64,000 bases of DNA, taken from JBBQER01 sp052148155 (GTDB taxonomy: Bacteria > Actinomycetota > Acidimicrobiia > IMCC26256 > PALSA-610). The position numbers and the translations under genes are program-made. This document shows positions 1 through 9,282 of the stretch, piece after piece (within the stretch, counting starts at the first letter, position 1; each line of letters begins with the position of its first letter). The notes under the pieces were generated by a model. That model made no database searches, was not told the DNA's origin, and saw only the letters and a list, made by a program, of their open reading frames with translations. The stretch lies in NCBI GenBank assembly GCA_052148155.1, contig JBKQIY010000227.1, positions 1 through 64,000 of the forward strand. The letters run 5' to 3'.

Positions 1-140
1 GTGGCGGACGGGCACGGTTCCGACGCCAGCCACCGCTTGTCGGGTCGGTCGACGGAACGACCGTGTCCAGCCGGAACGAGTCCACCCGACCCGAAAACGA
101 TGGGACAACCTCAGACAACTTTCCGCACCGCAGGGGTCGG

Positions 141-1313
141 CTAGCCCGCCGTGCAGGGTCCGGTTGTGGTGGGAACGTCGAGCGTTTCGCCTCGGAGTGC
201 TTCGGCCCGAACGTCGGTGGAGGTGAGGGCGTACCCGATGTCACCGTTGAGGGTGGAGCGCGCGAACACGACCCCGACGACGGTCCCGTCGGCCTCGATG
301 AGCGGACCGCCAGAGTTGCCGGGACGGACGATGCCTTCGATCTCGTACACGTCGCGTGCGGTCGTCGTGGTTCCGTAGATGTTGCGGCCGACGGCGTCGA
401 GTTCGGTGAGCACGACCGCGGGCTGCGCGTCGATCGGTCCTCCGGCCGGGTAGCCGACGACCGCGGCCTGAGTCCCGCGGGGGACTGTCGTCGCCGCGAG
501 CTGCAACGACGGCCCGGTGACCGAAGGGTCGCGCAGCACCGCGATATCGAGGTCCGGATCGAACAACACCGGAGTCGCGGCGGTCGGCGTGTTGTCGACG
601 ACGACGAACGGGTGGCGGACCCCGGCGATGACGTGCGCGTTCGTGACCACGACACCGGGGGCGATCACGAAACCGGAACCTTCTTGGATACGGCTGCACG
701 CGGCGCCTTCGATCTTCATCGTCGAAGCCGCCGCGTGCGCGAACGCAGCCCGCACGACGTCTGATCTGGGAAGCGCGAGAGGCGGCGCCGCGTCCGGTTC
801 GAGTCGCGCGAACACCTCCGGCAGTCCGCCCGCATCAAGGAGACGTTGGATCCGCGCCACGACCGGCGGTGCCGGCGGCAAGACCCGATCCAAGAACCGC
901 AAGATCGCAGACCGTTGCACCTGCACGGCCACCGAACGAACCGGATTGTTCGCGAGCATGCTGCCCACCAGCCACGCGATCGCGAGGGTGACCACCACCG
1001 CGATCACGACACCGAAACTGGCGTCGACCGACCGTCCCGGCGTCGCGCGAAGACGACGAGCGATGAAGCTGCCGACGACATGACCGACCGCGGCCAACAC
1101 TGCCGCCAAACCAAACACGGACAACAGTGCCGTCTCGGCCTTGATGGTCGGGTCGGTCGCCAGGCGCGTCAGTTTCGGCGCGAGGTCCGCACCCAGTACC
1201 ACGCCGAGCGCGAAACCGCCCAAAGACAGGGCCTGCGTGATCGCACCGGTCGCCACGCCATGACCGATCGCCACAACGACAAACGCCAGGATGACCACAT
1301 CGACCCAGTTCAC
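141..1313 (-). CDS. MarP-like membrane-anchored periplasmic serine protease
   Basis: The 390-residue protein has four predicted membrane helices in its first about 120 residues (CvpA-like fold), followed by a trypsin-like protease domain from about residue 200. The catalytic triad is visible as His227 (TNAHV), Asp256 (DLDIAV) and Ser334 (GNSGGP). Cys206 and Cys387 lie where the activity-controlling disulfide of mycobacterial MarP lies. Length matches that family (about 397 residues). I chose the GTG at 1313 because GGAAG sits about 9 nt upstream and the hydrophobic domain starts at once; the upstream in-frame extension reads like shadow sequence. In the known family the enzyme supports acid and oxidative-stress survival; that role here is inference. 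Confidence 0.88.
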   Translation of the reverse strand: MNWVDVVILAFVVVAIGHGVATGAITQALSLGGFALGVVLGADLAPKLTRLATDPTIKAETALLSVFGLAAVLAAVGHVVGSFIARRLRATPGRSVDASFGVVIAVVVTLAIAWLVGSMLANNPVRSVAVQVQRSAILRFLDRVLPPAPPVVARIQRLLDAGGLPEVFARLEPDAAPPLALPRSDVVRAAFAHAAASTMKIEGAACSRIQEGSGFVIAPGVVVTNAHVIAGVRHPFVVVDNTPTAATPVLFDPDLDIAVLRDPSVTGPSLQLAATTVPRGTQAAVVGYPAGGPIDAQPAVVLTELDAVGRNIYGTTTTARDVYEIEGIVRPGNSGGPLIEADGTVVGVVFARSTLNGDIGYALTSTDVRAEALRGETLDVPTTTGPCTAG

Positions 1314-1596
1314 AGATGCACTCTTCCAGACGGCCACGCATGTTTCGGATGCGGCGCTGGGCATCGCGGTGCCGGCAGACCGGCCGAGGCAAGACCTCCC
1401 GGCGAAACCAGCCCGAACACCCTGCGACGCGGGAACGGACATGTCGGCCCCGTGCCGTTCGGGTGCGTGCGCGCAGTGCGCGACGAACGGGGCGATCGGG
1501 TGCCAGACGATCCGGGCGATGTGGACGGTTCCCCGGCCGGCTTGATGCCGAGCGTCGCCGAAATTCGGCCACGTTCGGCGAGCGCAGGCTGCGTCT

Positions 1597-4020
1597 CTAG
1601 GAGCCGAGTTCTGCGAGGGTGAAGCTGCTGTCGTGTGCGCTGTAGCTGCCGACCGCGGTGCAGCTGGTCGGGCTCGGACACGACACGCCGCTGAGCGACG
1701 CACCGTTTGCGCCGGCGGGGTTCGGGTCGCCCACCTGCGACCAGCTAGTGCCGTTCCAATGTTCGACCAGCGTGTTCGATGTTGTTGACGTCGAGTACCC
1801 GCCGACCGCGTAACAACTGTTCGAGCTGTGACACGAAACGCTGAGCAGTTCGGTGTTCGCCGCGCCGTTCGGGTTCGGTACCGCGGCAAGCGTCCAGGTG
1901 TTGCCGTTCCAGTCTTCAGCCAACGGTTTGGAGGCCGCGGTCGTCGACGACGCGTCGATACCGACCGCGACGCAGTTCGTCGAGGTTGAACACGAAACCC
2001 CAACGAGCGCGGCGAGCGGCAGACCGGTCGGGTTGGCGCTGGTCGCGACCGTCCAACTGGTGCCGTTCCAATGCTCAATGAACGTCCGAACCCCAGGCAA
2101 CCTGGAGCCGGCGAGTGCTTCACCGGAGCCGACGGCAGTGCAGTCGGTCGCGCTTTGGCACGACACCGCGTTCAGTTGCGTGTTCTGCACTCCGGTCGGG
2201 ATCGGGCTCGGCGTCGTCGACCAACGAGCACCGTTCCAAAGTTCGACCAACGCTTGTTCGGCCGTGTCGGTCGCGTCACTGCCCACCGCGAAACACGTCG
2301 TTGCGGTCGAACACGACGCTCCGCTGAACTGGACGAACTGCGCACCGGTCGGGTTCGACGGTGTGATGATCGACCAACGGGTGCCGTTCCAGCGTTCGAC
2401 CAGCCCGTTTTCTCCCGCCGGAGAAAACACCGAACCGACCGCTAAGCAGTTCGTGGCGCTCGAACAAGAGACCCCGCTCAGCTCTGCGTAGACCAAGCCG
2501 GTCAGGTTCGGGCTGGGGACAACCGACCAGCGTGTCCCGTTCCAAAGTTCGATCAGGGCGTTGCCCTGCGTGTTCGACGACGACAGGCCGACCGCGAAAC
2601 AGCGGTCCGCGCTGGGACACGACACCGAAACGAGCTGACTCTCTGACGACTTGTTGCTCATCGGTGCGATCGACCAACTCGTCCCGTTCCATTGCTGAAT
2701 CGACGACGTCGCTCCGACTGCGGCGCAACTCGTCGAAGTTGGACACGACACGCCGGTCAGCGGGGTGACCGGAACGCCACTCGGTTCGGCCTCAACCGTC
2801 CAGCTCGTCCCGTTCCAATGCTCGGCCAACGGGACAGACCCGACTTCGGTCACGTCGCCCGACACTGACTCAAGCTGCGAGGCCCCGACCGCGGAGCAGT
2901 CGGTCGAGTTCACGCACGACACGCCCGCGAGGTCGGCTCCGACCGAGTCGTGCGGGGTTGGCGTGTCGACAATCGTCCAAACGGTGCCGTCCCAACGTTC
3001 GGCTAAAGCGCCGACGAACGAAACACCGACCGCGAAGCAGCTCGTCGGCGACGAACACGACACATCTTCGAGTCCGGGCGTGGTTTCGAAACCGAAGATT
3101 GGGCCGACGGCGATCGGAGCGTCCGCGCCGGGACCGATGGCGGATCCGACAGGGTGGCGGACGTCGAAACCGACGGAGCGGCGAACGCGGAGATGGACGT
3201 GTGCCCTGACTGCTTGCGTCGAGTCAGAACCTTCGACGATCGACCAGCTTGTGCCGTTCCATTGTTCAAGTAACGCCCCACCGCTTGCCGGTGATTCGTA
3301 ATCTCCGGCCGCGAAGCAGGTCGTCGTGCTCGGGCACGAAACACCGAGCAACTCGGCCTCGATCGCGTCGTTCGGGCTCGGGACCGCGACCATCGACCAA
3401 CTTGTTCCGTCCCAGTGTTCCACCAACGGGCTCGCCGTGAACACGGTCGCGTCGACCGGTGAGCTCGAGGAGCTCCCGACCGCGAAACAGTCCGTCGCGT
3501 TCGAACACGACACGGCGCTCAACGTCACGTCGGTGACTCCGGCCGGTGTCGGGCTGGCCACGATCGACCAGCTCGTGCCGTCCCACCGTTCGATCAGCGT
3601 CTGCGGTGTGGACGTCGTCGACGTCTCGACGCTGTCGTCGCCCACCGCGAAACAACTTGTCGAACTCGAACACGACACGCCGACCAGCTCGGCGCCAGCC
3701 TCTCCAGTCAGACGGGGGCTGGCCACGATCGACCAACTCGTGCCGTTCCAGCGCTCCATGAATGTGCCGTTCCCGCCGGCCCCCACCGCGAAGCAGTCCG
3801 ATGCACTCGAACATGACACGGCCGAAAGCTCACCGTTCGGTGGTCCAGGCGGGCTCACACTCGGCACGACCGACCAGCGCGCCGCGGCGCCGGATGTTGG
3901 TGCGACACCGACGACGACACCCGCAATCAATCCGACGGTGACGACAAGCCTGACGAACGTCAGTCCACGCGCATGTTGAGATTTCGTCGCTTGTTTCGTT
4001 GCCTCAACACGGGGACGCAT
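1597..4020 (-). CDS. Large secreted Trp/Cys repeat protein
   Basis: An 807-residue secreted protein. A basic N-terminus and hydrophobic segment ending in GAAA (about residues 1-48) form a signal peptide. The rest is about 14 tandem repeats of 50-60 residues, each with a core like W-[ND]-G-T-S-W-S and a C-x-A-V-G half, which suggests a beta-propeller-like or beta-solenoid fold. The ATG at 4020 follows GGAGG by 6 nt. One linker, near 3080-3215, is about 40 residues longer than the others and arginine-rich. The last repeat stops after its first strand. No catalytic motif is seen; adhesion or matrix binding is only a guess. It lies between the protease gene and the RCC1-repeat gene, all on one strand. 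Confidence 0.85.
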   Translation of the reverse strand: MRPRVEATKQATKSQHARGLTFVRLVVTVGLIAGVVVGVAPTSGAAARWSVVPSVSPPGPPNGELSAVSCSSASDCFAVGAGGNGTFMERWNGTSWSIVASPRLTGEAGAELVGVSCSSSTSCFAVGDDSVETSTTSTPQTLIERWDGTSWSIVASPTPAGVTDVTLSAVSCSNATDCFAVGSSSSSPVDATVFTASPLVEHWDGTSWSMVAVPSPNDAIEAELLGVSCPSTTTCFAAGDYESPASGGALLEQWNGTSWSIVEGSDSTQAVRAHVHLRVRRSVGFDVRHPVGSAIGPGADAPIAVGPIFGFETTPGLEDVSCSSPTSCFAVGVSFVGALAERWDGTVWTIVDTPTPHDSVGADLAGVSCVNSTDCSAVGASQLESVSGDVTEVGSVPLAEHWNGTSWTVEAEPSGVPVTPLTGVSCPTSTSCAAVGATSSIQQWNGTSWSIAPMSNKSSESQLVSVSCPSADRCFAVGLSSSNTQGNALIELWNGTRWSVVPSPNLTGLVYAELSGVSCSSATNCLAVGSVFSPAGENGLVERWNGTRWSIITPSNPTGAQFVQFSGASCSTATTCFAVGSDATDTAEQALVELWNGARWSTTPSPIPTGVQNTQLNAVSCQSATDCTAVGSGEALAGSRLPGVRTFIEHWNGTSWTVATSANPTGLPLAALVGVSCSTSTNCVAVGIDASSTTAASKPLAEDWNGNTWTLAAVPNPNGAANTELLSVSCHSSNSCYAVGGYSTSTTSNTLVEHWNGTSWSQVGDPNPAGANGASLSGVSCPSPTSCTAVGSYSAHDSSFTLAELGS

Positions 4021-4293
4021 TCGACCGCCTCCGTGCGCACCATAGGAACATTTTGCTGCGAAAGCAAAGACGTTCGGGACGTTCATATGCCTATCCAGAC
4101 ACGTAGCGTGTGCTGCGGCCCGACGTCAGGTTCCGGTCGCGCGTCTCCGCGTCAGTGTTGCGTCTGCGCAGGGTGTTGCGTCGGTCCGAGCGGATCGTGG
4201 CGAAGATGTCGGTCGCCTCATGTTCGGTCGGTGGAGTGGACTTGCGGATCTCGCTGCGGTGCGACGGCCCCGGAAGCGTCGCTCACCCAGACG

Positions 4294-5832
4294 TCACACC
4301 TTGTTGAGTTTCGCGGCCGTTCCGGTGAGCCCGCTCACCCGGACCGGGACGGCACTGCCTCCCGGCGCGGAAGTGCCGATGCCGAGAGAGCCGCGATAGT
4401 TGGATCCCCACACGAGGACCGTTCCCTTGACCAGGGCGAGACTTACGGTCCCGCCAGCCGAGATTGCCGAGACCCCCTGCAGGAAGTCGCGGGACGGCGA
4501 AGCCGGCCGACACGACTTGACCCCGACGGCACAGACCGCGACTGGCGCGTTGGTGCTGATGTGGGTGCCGTTTCCGAGCCGGCCGGGTTCGTGGTTGTCG
4601 CCCCAGCCGAACACCCTGCCCGCGACGAGCGCCAAACTGAAGGAACGGCCGCCCGAGATGGCAGTCAGCCCCGTCCAGCGGGCATGCACAGCGACGGGGG
4701 TCGTTTGGCATCCGCCGTGGCAGGCGTTCCCGCGTGTCGGTTTCAGTCCGACCTGACCTTCGGTGTTGCTGCCCCATGCTTCAACACCGACCGGCGTTCC
4801 CGACGGGCTGTCGACCATGGCCAGGCTGTGGTAGTTGGCGGCCGAAACCGCCGAAACTGGCATTTTCAGGGTGACCGCGAGCGGCGCCTTACTGCACGCG
4901 AACGGACCGCACCGATCGGGGCCGGCGGTTGTGCCGTCTCCGAGCTGGCCGTATCTGTTCTCGCCCCACGCCAACGCGGTGTGACCTTTCAGAGCCATGC
5001 TGAAGGAATCGCCGCCCGAGACAGCCGTGACGCCACTCAAAAAGAGGCTGGGTTTGGAGCCGGGCGGACAAGACTTCACCTTGACCGCACAGACCGACAC
5101 GGGTTCGAGGGTGGAGACGCTGATACCGGCGTTGCCCAACTGGCCCGAAGTGTTGGAACCCCAACTGACGACCGCGCTGTTGTTGAGCACCGCCAGCGTA
5201 AAATACGTGCCTGCTGCAAACGCCGTGACGCCTTGCAGGAACGAACTCGCAGGAGAGCCGGCCGGACATGACGTCACGCCGACCGCACAGACCTGCACCG
5301 GAACGGTTTGACATTCTCCGTTGCAGGTGTTCCCGCGTGTGGTGCCGACTCCCAGCGAACCCTGCGAACCGTTGCCGGCACGTCCCCAGTCCATGAGCGA
5401 GCCGCCGACGAGCGCCAAATTGAAGAACGCGCCAGCCGCGATCGCGGTGACCCCATGCAAGTACGAGCTGGCAGGAGAGCCGGGCGGACACAACTTCACC
5501 GTCGCCGCACAGACCAACACCGGCAAGTTGGTGTCGTTGGTGGTGCCGTTCCCGAGCTGGCCGTACATGTTGGAGCCCCAGGTGGCGACGGTGCCGTTGT
5601 CGAGCAGGGCCATGCTGGCTTCGAAGCCAGCCGCGATGGCTTTGACTCCGGAGAGCGTCGGCTTCGCCACCAGATCTTTTGGGGGGCTGTCGCTGCGCAG
5701 CTGGCCGACGGCATTGGACCCGACGGCGGTGAGGCTGGACGACGCAGCCGACGCCGGCGCAGCGTTCAACAAGCCGAGTGTCAACACCGCGCACCCGGCG
5801 GCGCCCGCCACCCGAAAGAACCCCGTCACCAC
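4294..5832 (-). CDS. Secreted RCC1-repeat protein
   Basis: A 512-residue protein with a clear signal peptide (hydrophobic stretch ending in APASA near residue 29) followed by about eight RCC1-type repeats marked by W-G-S-N-x-x-G-Q-L-G or close variants, so probably a seven- to eight-bladed beta-propeller. Several blades carry an insert with a Cys pair (VCA...CP or CxGxCQ), possibly disulfides outside the cell. The start is one of two adjacent GTG codons (5832 or 5829) behind an AAAGGGA box. Bacterial RCC1 proteins of this type are exported and mostly uncharacterised. A 25-bp element shared with 7520-7544 lies about 90 bp upstream of the start and may belong to its control region. Confidence 0.85.
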   Translation of the reverse strand: MVTGFFRVAGAAGCAVLTLGLLNAAPASAASSSLTAVGSNAVGQLRSDSPPKDLVAKPTLSGVKAIAAGFEASMALLDNGTVATWGSNMYGQLGNGTTNDTNLPVLVCAATVKLCPPGSPASSYLHGVTAIAAGAFFNLALVGGSLMDWGRAGNGSQGSLGVGTTRGNTCNGECQTVPVQVCAVGVTSCPAGSPASSFLQGVTAFAAGTYFTLAVLNNSAVVSWGSNTSGQLGNAGISVSTLEPVSVCAVKVKSCPPGSKPSLFLSGVTAVSGGDSFSMALKGHTALAWGENRYGQLGDGTTAGPDRCGPFACSKAPLAVTLKMPVSAVSAANYHSLAMVDSPSGTPVGVEAWGSNTEGQVGLKPTRGNACHGGCQTTPVAVHARWTGLTAISGGRSFSLALVAGRVFGWGDNHEPGRLGNGTHISTNAPVAVCAVGVKSCRPASPSRDFLQGVSAISAGGTVSLALVKGTVLVWGSNYRGSLGIGTSAPGGSAVPVRVSGLTGTAAKLNKV

Positions 5833-5923
5833 GGTTGTCCCTTTCCGTCGATGCGTGAGAACACCGCGGAAAGGCGGATGGCTCGGCGATCGCTTCGCAC
5901 TCTGTGCGATTTCAATGTGGGTC

Positions 5924-5948
5924 GCCTCCCTCGAACGAGTAGTTCACG
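5924..5948 (-). repeat. 25-bp element, copy A
   Basis: Identical in 24 of 25 positions to 7520-7544 in the same orientation. Read on the minus strand it starts CGTGAACTACTCG and ends GAGGGAGGC. It lies 92-116 bp upstream of the RCC1-repeat gene start, so a shared promoter or operator element is possible. Confidence 0.6.
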
Positions 5949-7156
5949 CTGAGCGCGGCAGTGGTCACGGCACTTGTGTGACCGACAGAAAAAAGCATGT
6001 GTCTCCCCCCGACGCCGCGTCCACGGGAAGTATCCGCCCCCCCGCGCGCATACTCCGGCCGGGTCGGAAACCGACGCGGCGCGGTGTACGCGACACCCTT
6101 GTCTGTTCGGTCCAACATGTCCAGGCCAGATCACGACGACACACACACACACATGACACGCACCGTCGATACCGGCGCGCCGGTCATCGACACGACGACC
6201 GGGATCGGCTCGCGCGGCTGCACCCTGCGCTGAGACGACGTCGTCGCCTCCGGATGCCGGCCTTGACGATGAGCACTGACTCCGCGACGCCGTGCGCACA
6301 CGCACGATCTCGTGATTCGTGAACGGCTTCGCAATTCTCGTGAAGAAGCGTGGAGAGATATGTGTCCGCGACGCGGCGATGCACGACCCCCATCGATCGC
6401 GTCGAGTCGGACGATGCATCGTTGCCGCTGACGTCGCAGCCAATGACGATCGCCGGGCCGAGCGCGTCGCCCGTGCGGCCGGTTCGACCGAAAGCACGAC
6501 GAGTCGTCCCGCGACCACAGGGGGTGGTCCGTTTCCCGAACGGCCCGTCAGTTGGGATCGCTCCCGCCGAGGATCGTCGACCAGCCACCGTTGACGTGGC
6601 AACGGTGCGCGCCAACTCACGAAACTGAGCGACGCTCGCCACGACGGCGAACGAACACGTACGGTGACGTCGATGGCTGCGCGGCGTGGACGCGACGATT
6701 GGAAAGCGCCCCACCGCACCATGTTCCCCACCCGCGGGGACGGCGACGGGGTCGGCGTCCATGGCGACGTCCGCGCCGAACGGGTATGTCGCAGCGCCCG
6801 TCGGCGCGCCGGCCGGCCGACTGTCAGGTCGCCCGCGCGCTCGTCGAGCGTACGAGACAGCCAGCTCGCGCATGCTTCGCCCTTCGAAAAGGATTCCGAC
6901 ATGATCGGAATCGAGAGGGCGTGCGGCTGCGAGGTCCAGGCGAACACACACGACAAACCCGACAAGGAAGAGCCCTTGCCGGCGTCAGTCTCTCCCCGAC
7001 GTCAAGTGACGCGCGACCCGCGGGTGGTCGTTCCGGTCCGACAACGCGGACGTGTCGCGTTCGGTGTCTTGATCGGCGGGAACCTGCGATGTCGGTCGCG
7101 CCTTCACGCGATCATCGGGTGCGAACAGGCCCGCCGCAACCGCGGACCTGGAGTCG

Positions 7157-7200
7157 GTTCGAGTGATGAGTCGTTCGAGTGATGAGTCCGTTCGAATGAC
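7157..7200. repeat. 16-bp tandem repeat, about 2.7 copies
   Basis: Two perfect copies of GTTCGAGTGATGAGTC (7157-7172 and 7173-7188), then one extra base and a partial third copy (GTTCGAATGAC at 7190-7200). It sits in the gene-poor region and has no evident coding role. Confidence 0.8.
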
Positions 7201-7249
7201 GGGCCGGTCCGATGGCCGCCGCCATGTTGGTCGTCAGATCTGCATCTGC

Positions 7250-7378
7250 CTACACGCGGATGGCGAGGACGAGCAGGACGCAGCAGACCACGAAGACCAC
7301 CAGCGGCAGGACGTGGACCAACACGCGACGTTTTTGGGTCGGGAGGGCCCGATCGTCGTCGCCGACACTGCGAAGCAT
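7250..7378 (-). CDS. Possible small C-tail membrane protein
   Basis: The frame ending at 7250 closes with a good single transmembrane helix (VLPLVVFVVCCVLLVLAI) preceded by a basic KRR stop-transfer signal, which is unlike the arginine-rich chance frames around it. The ATG at 7378 gives 42 residues; a GTG at 7462 would give 70 with a basic cytoplasmic head. Neither start has a good ribosome site. No homologue is recognised. It is weakly supported and may be chance. Confidence 0.28.
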   Translation of the reverse strand: MLRSVGDDDRALPTQKRRVLVHVLPLVVFVVCCVLLVLAIRV

Positions 7379-7519
7379 CGCCGACTGGCTGTCGGTGTCA
7401 CGGCGTTCGCGACGAAAGAACGACCTCGCTCGACGAAGCTGAGAACTGATGAACGTCTGCACCGAGTTGGTCCTTCGGCCGGAGACCTTGACGCATCCTC
7501 GGCGCTTTCGGGCTGTCCT

Positions 7520-7544
7520 GCCTCCCTCGATCGAGTAGTTCACG
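7520..7544 (-). repeat. 25-bp element, copy B
   Basis: Second copy of the element at 5924-5948, with one mismatch (T to A on the minus strand) that turns its core into the perfect palindrome CTCGATCGAG. It precedes the possible small membrane gene on the minus strand and overlaps the upstream edge of the secreted-protein remnant on the plus strand. Confidence 0.6.
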
Positions 7545-7919
7545 TTCCGCTCGGCGAAGATCGGCAAGGTGGAGACGAGCAAGAGCACCGTGTCGGGCTG
7601 TACCCCCACCGCGACGACGGGCGGGACGGGCAAGTCGGTCACCCAGATCGGCGTCACCTATAAGGGCAAGAAGGTCGAGGCGGTCAGCACGACAACCTGG
7701 GCGGCGGGGAAGGGCACCACGATCGCAACCCTTAGCTACGCGGCTGCGAAATCGCTCGGGAACTGTCCGAAAGCCTCGATCTTGCGTGAGGTCACCTCCG
7801 GGTCGGTGGTCGGCGGCACGAACAAGTTGATCAAGGTCGGTTCCAAGGAAGCTGCGACGGTCTGCGTCGCCAAAAATGACAGTGCCACGCTGGCGCCGGG
7901 CACGGACCGGACCTTCTAG
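7539..7919 (+). pseudogene. Remnant of a small secreted beta-rich protein
   Basis: From just after a TAG at 7536 the frame reads about 126 residues that look like real protein: Thr/Ser/Gly-rich alternating strands, TWAAGKGTT, a Cys pair, GGTNKLIKVG, and the ending LAPGTDRTF. This resembles the C-terminal part of exported actinobacterial beta-sandwich proteins that end in LPGTxFTF-like sequence (recognised by eye only). No signal peptide or start region precedes it in frame, so the N-terminal half seems to be lost. A GTG at 7569 could start a 116-residue cytosolic product, but a cysteine-containing beta protein without an export signal is unlikely to be functional. Confidence 0.45.
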
Positions 7920-8263
7920 GGATCCGGTCTTCAGACGCTGCAGCGGCCGGGCACCGATCGACGCAGACACGCCCACACCGGCGTGAGCACAGCACAGACT
8001 TCGGCCCAACGCGAACCGGTCCGGTCACGCGTGCGCGACACCACGGGGCGAGATCGGCACCGGCGTCACGCAACAGTGTGACGGTTCCCCCACCAGTCGC
8101 GGGACGTCTGCACTGCTCCCCGATGTCGATGTTGCAGTGGGGCTGGTCCCGGATCGCGACACGACGGTGGTCGACGCGCGCCGCGACGAACAGTCGGACC
8201 GCACCGACGATGCTGCGTTCGTCGCCTGACAACGTTCGTCGCCGGCTCGCGCGACAAGACCTC

Positions 8264-8310
8264 CGATACACGTGAACGCCGATACACGTGAACGCCGATA
8301 CACGTGAACG
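8264..8310. repeat. Three tandem 16-bp repeats with CACGTG core
   Basis: Three head-to-tail copies of CGATACACGTGAACGC (the third lacks only the final C), each with the palindromic hexamer CACGTG at a strict 16-bp period. This could be an iteron-like protein-binding array or simple slippage; no gene starts nearby. Confidence 0.8.
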
Positions 8311-9260
8311 ATTGTGTGGCGCCATGCTGGTCGGTCGTTCTACGATTCGGGCGGCGGGCGCTTGCCAGAGATTCCCGTCGTTCGGTTGCGGCCCGCCACG
8401 TCCCTGAACGCGTGGCGGGTCGTGACGCGTCCGGACAAAGTTCTGAGCAGCGCGGACCGTTCAAGCCGGCCAGACGAGGTCACGCCATGAGCCTGCCGCT
8501 TCAGTCTCGTCGCGAGAGTCGTACGGTTCGAGAACGGTCGCGATGTCCGTCACCTCGAGCTGGTCAACCTCCTGATCGCGTTTGCCCATCAGCCGACCCA
8601 TCGTGATTGCGCTCCGTCCCAGACGGGGCGCCCGCCTCGCGAACGATGCCAGAACCACAACCCACCCGTCCACGGGTCGCTCCGAGATGTGGCACACGTC
8701 ACCACACATCGCGCAGGGTCGACCGTGCACGTTGGCGGATGTGGTTTGACGTTGCGTCATCCGCGACGAACGACCGCGCCGCGGTCGACGTCGTCTTTCG
8801 ACGTGCGTGACCCAGACAGTGGGTGACGTCACGTGTCGGCTCGAACCGGTCTGTGCACACCGACCGTCCCGACGCTTGGGGCCTCGCGAAGCGAACCACT
8901 CGTTCGGGGGATGTCATCCGCCGACGGGAGCGTCGAGCATGAACTTCGTCGGCAGGAAAGCCGACAACATGCTGCGACGCTTACCGGGGGGACGAGCGTC
9001 GCGCACGAGAAACGCTGTCGAGGGCCGGGACGTCTCGGCCCTCGACACGTTCCCGCAGGAGACGACCGGCCGGGCCGCCGACGGCCGATCGGCTCCCCCG
9101 ATACCGGTCGTCCTTGAGGTCGGCCCGGATATGTAGCAGCCTGCAGCCAGCCCCGCGCGGCGGAGACTCCCACGCCACAGCCCCACTAGCCCGTCGTGTG
9201 CGCCTCCCCGCGCGGGGCACCCTCACCGGTTCGACGTGCCGACACCTCGACGAGCGGAAC

Positions 9261-9282
9261 ACACCGGCTGTACAGCCGGTGT
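9261..9282. promoter_or_regulatory. Perfect 22-bp palindrome
   Basis: ACACCGGCTGT is followed directly by its exact reverse complement with no spacer. A spacer-free 22-bp palindrome is more typical of a dimeric regulator operator or a recombination site than of a terminator. No supported gene is adjacent. Confidence 0.6.

Larger units (their letters stand above)
5833..7249. other. Gene-poor region
   Basis: About 1.4 kb in which I find no convincing gene. The open frames on both strands are arginine-rich, lack family resemblance and look like the chance frames of GC-rich DNA. It contains an (AC)n run at 6139-6153, a 16-bp tandem duplication at 7157-7188 and one copy of the 25-bp element at 5924-5948. 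Confidence 0.5.

Noticed and set aside
141..2123. Longer 660-residue reading of the protease gene
   Set aside because: The first 270 residues are arginine/alanine-rich shadow sequence overlapping the repeat-protein gene; the GTG at 1313 has a ribosome site and matches family length.
6184..6951. 255-codon open frame on the minus strand in the gene-poor region
   Set aside because: Arginine-rich, no hydrophobic core or family pattern, no ribosome site; typical chance frame.
8264..8310. Short repeats considered as a CRISPR array
   Set aside because: Repeats are directly adjacent with no spacers and no cas genes are present; they are simple tandem repeats.
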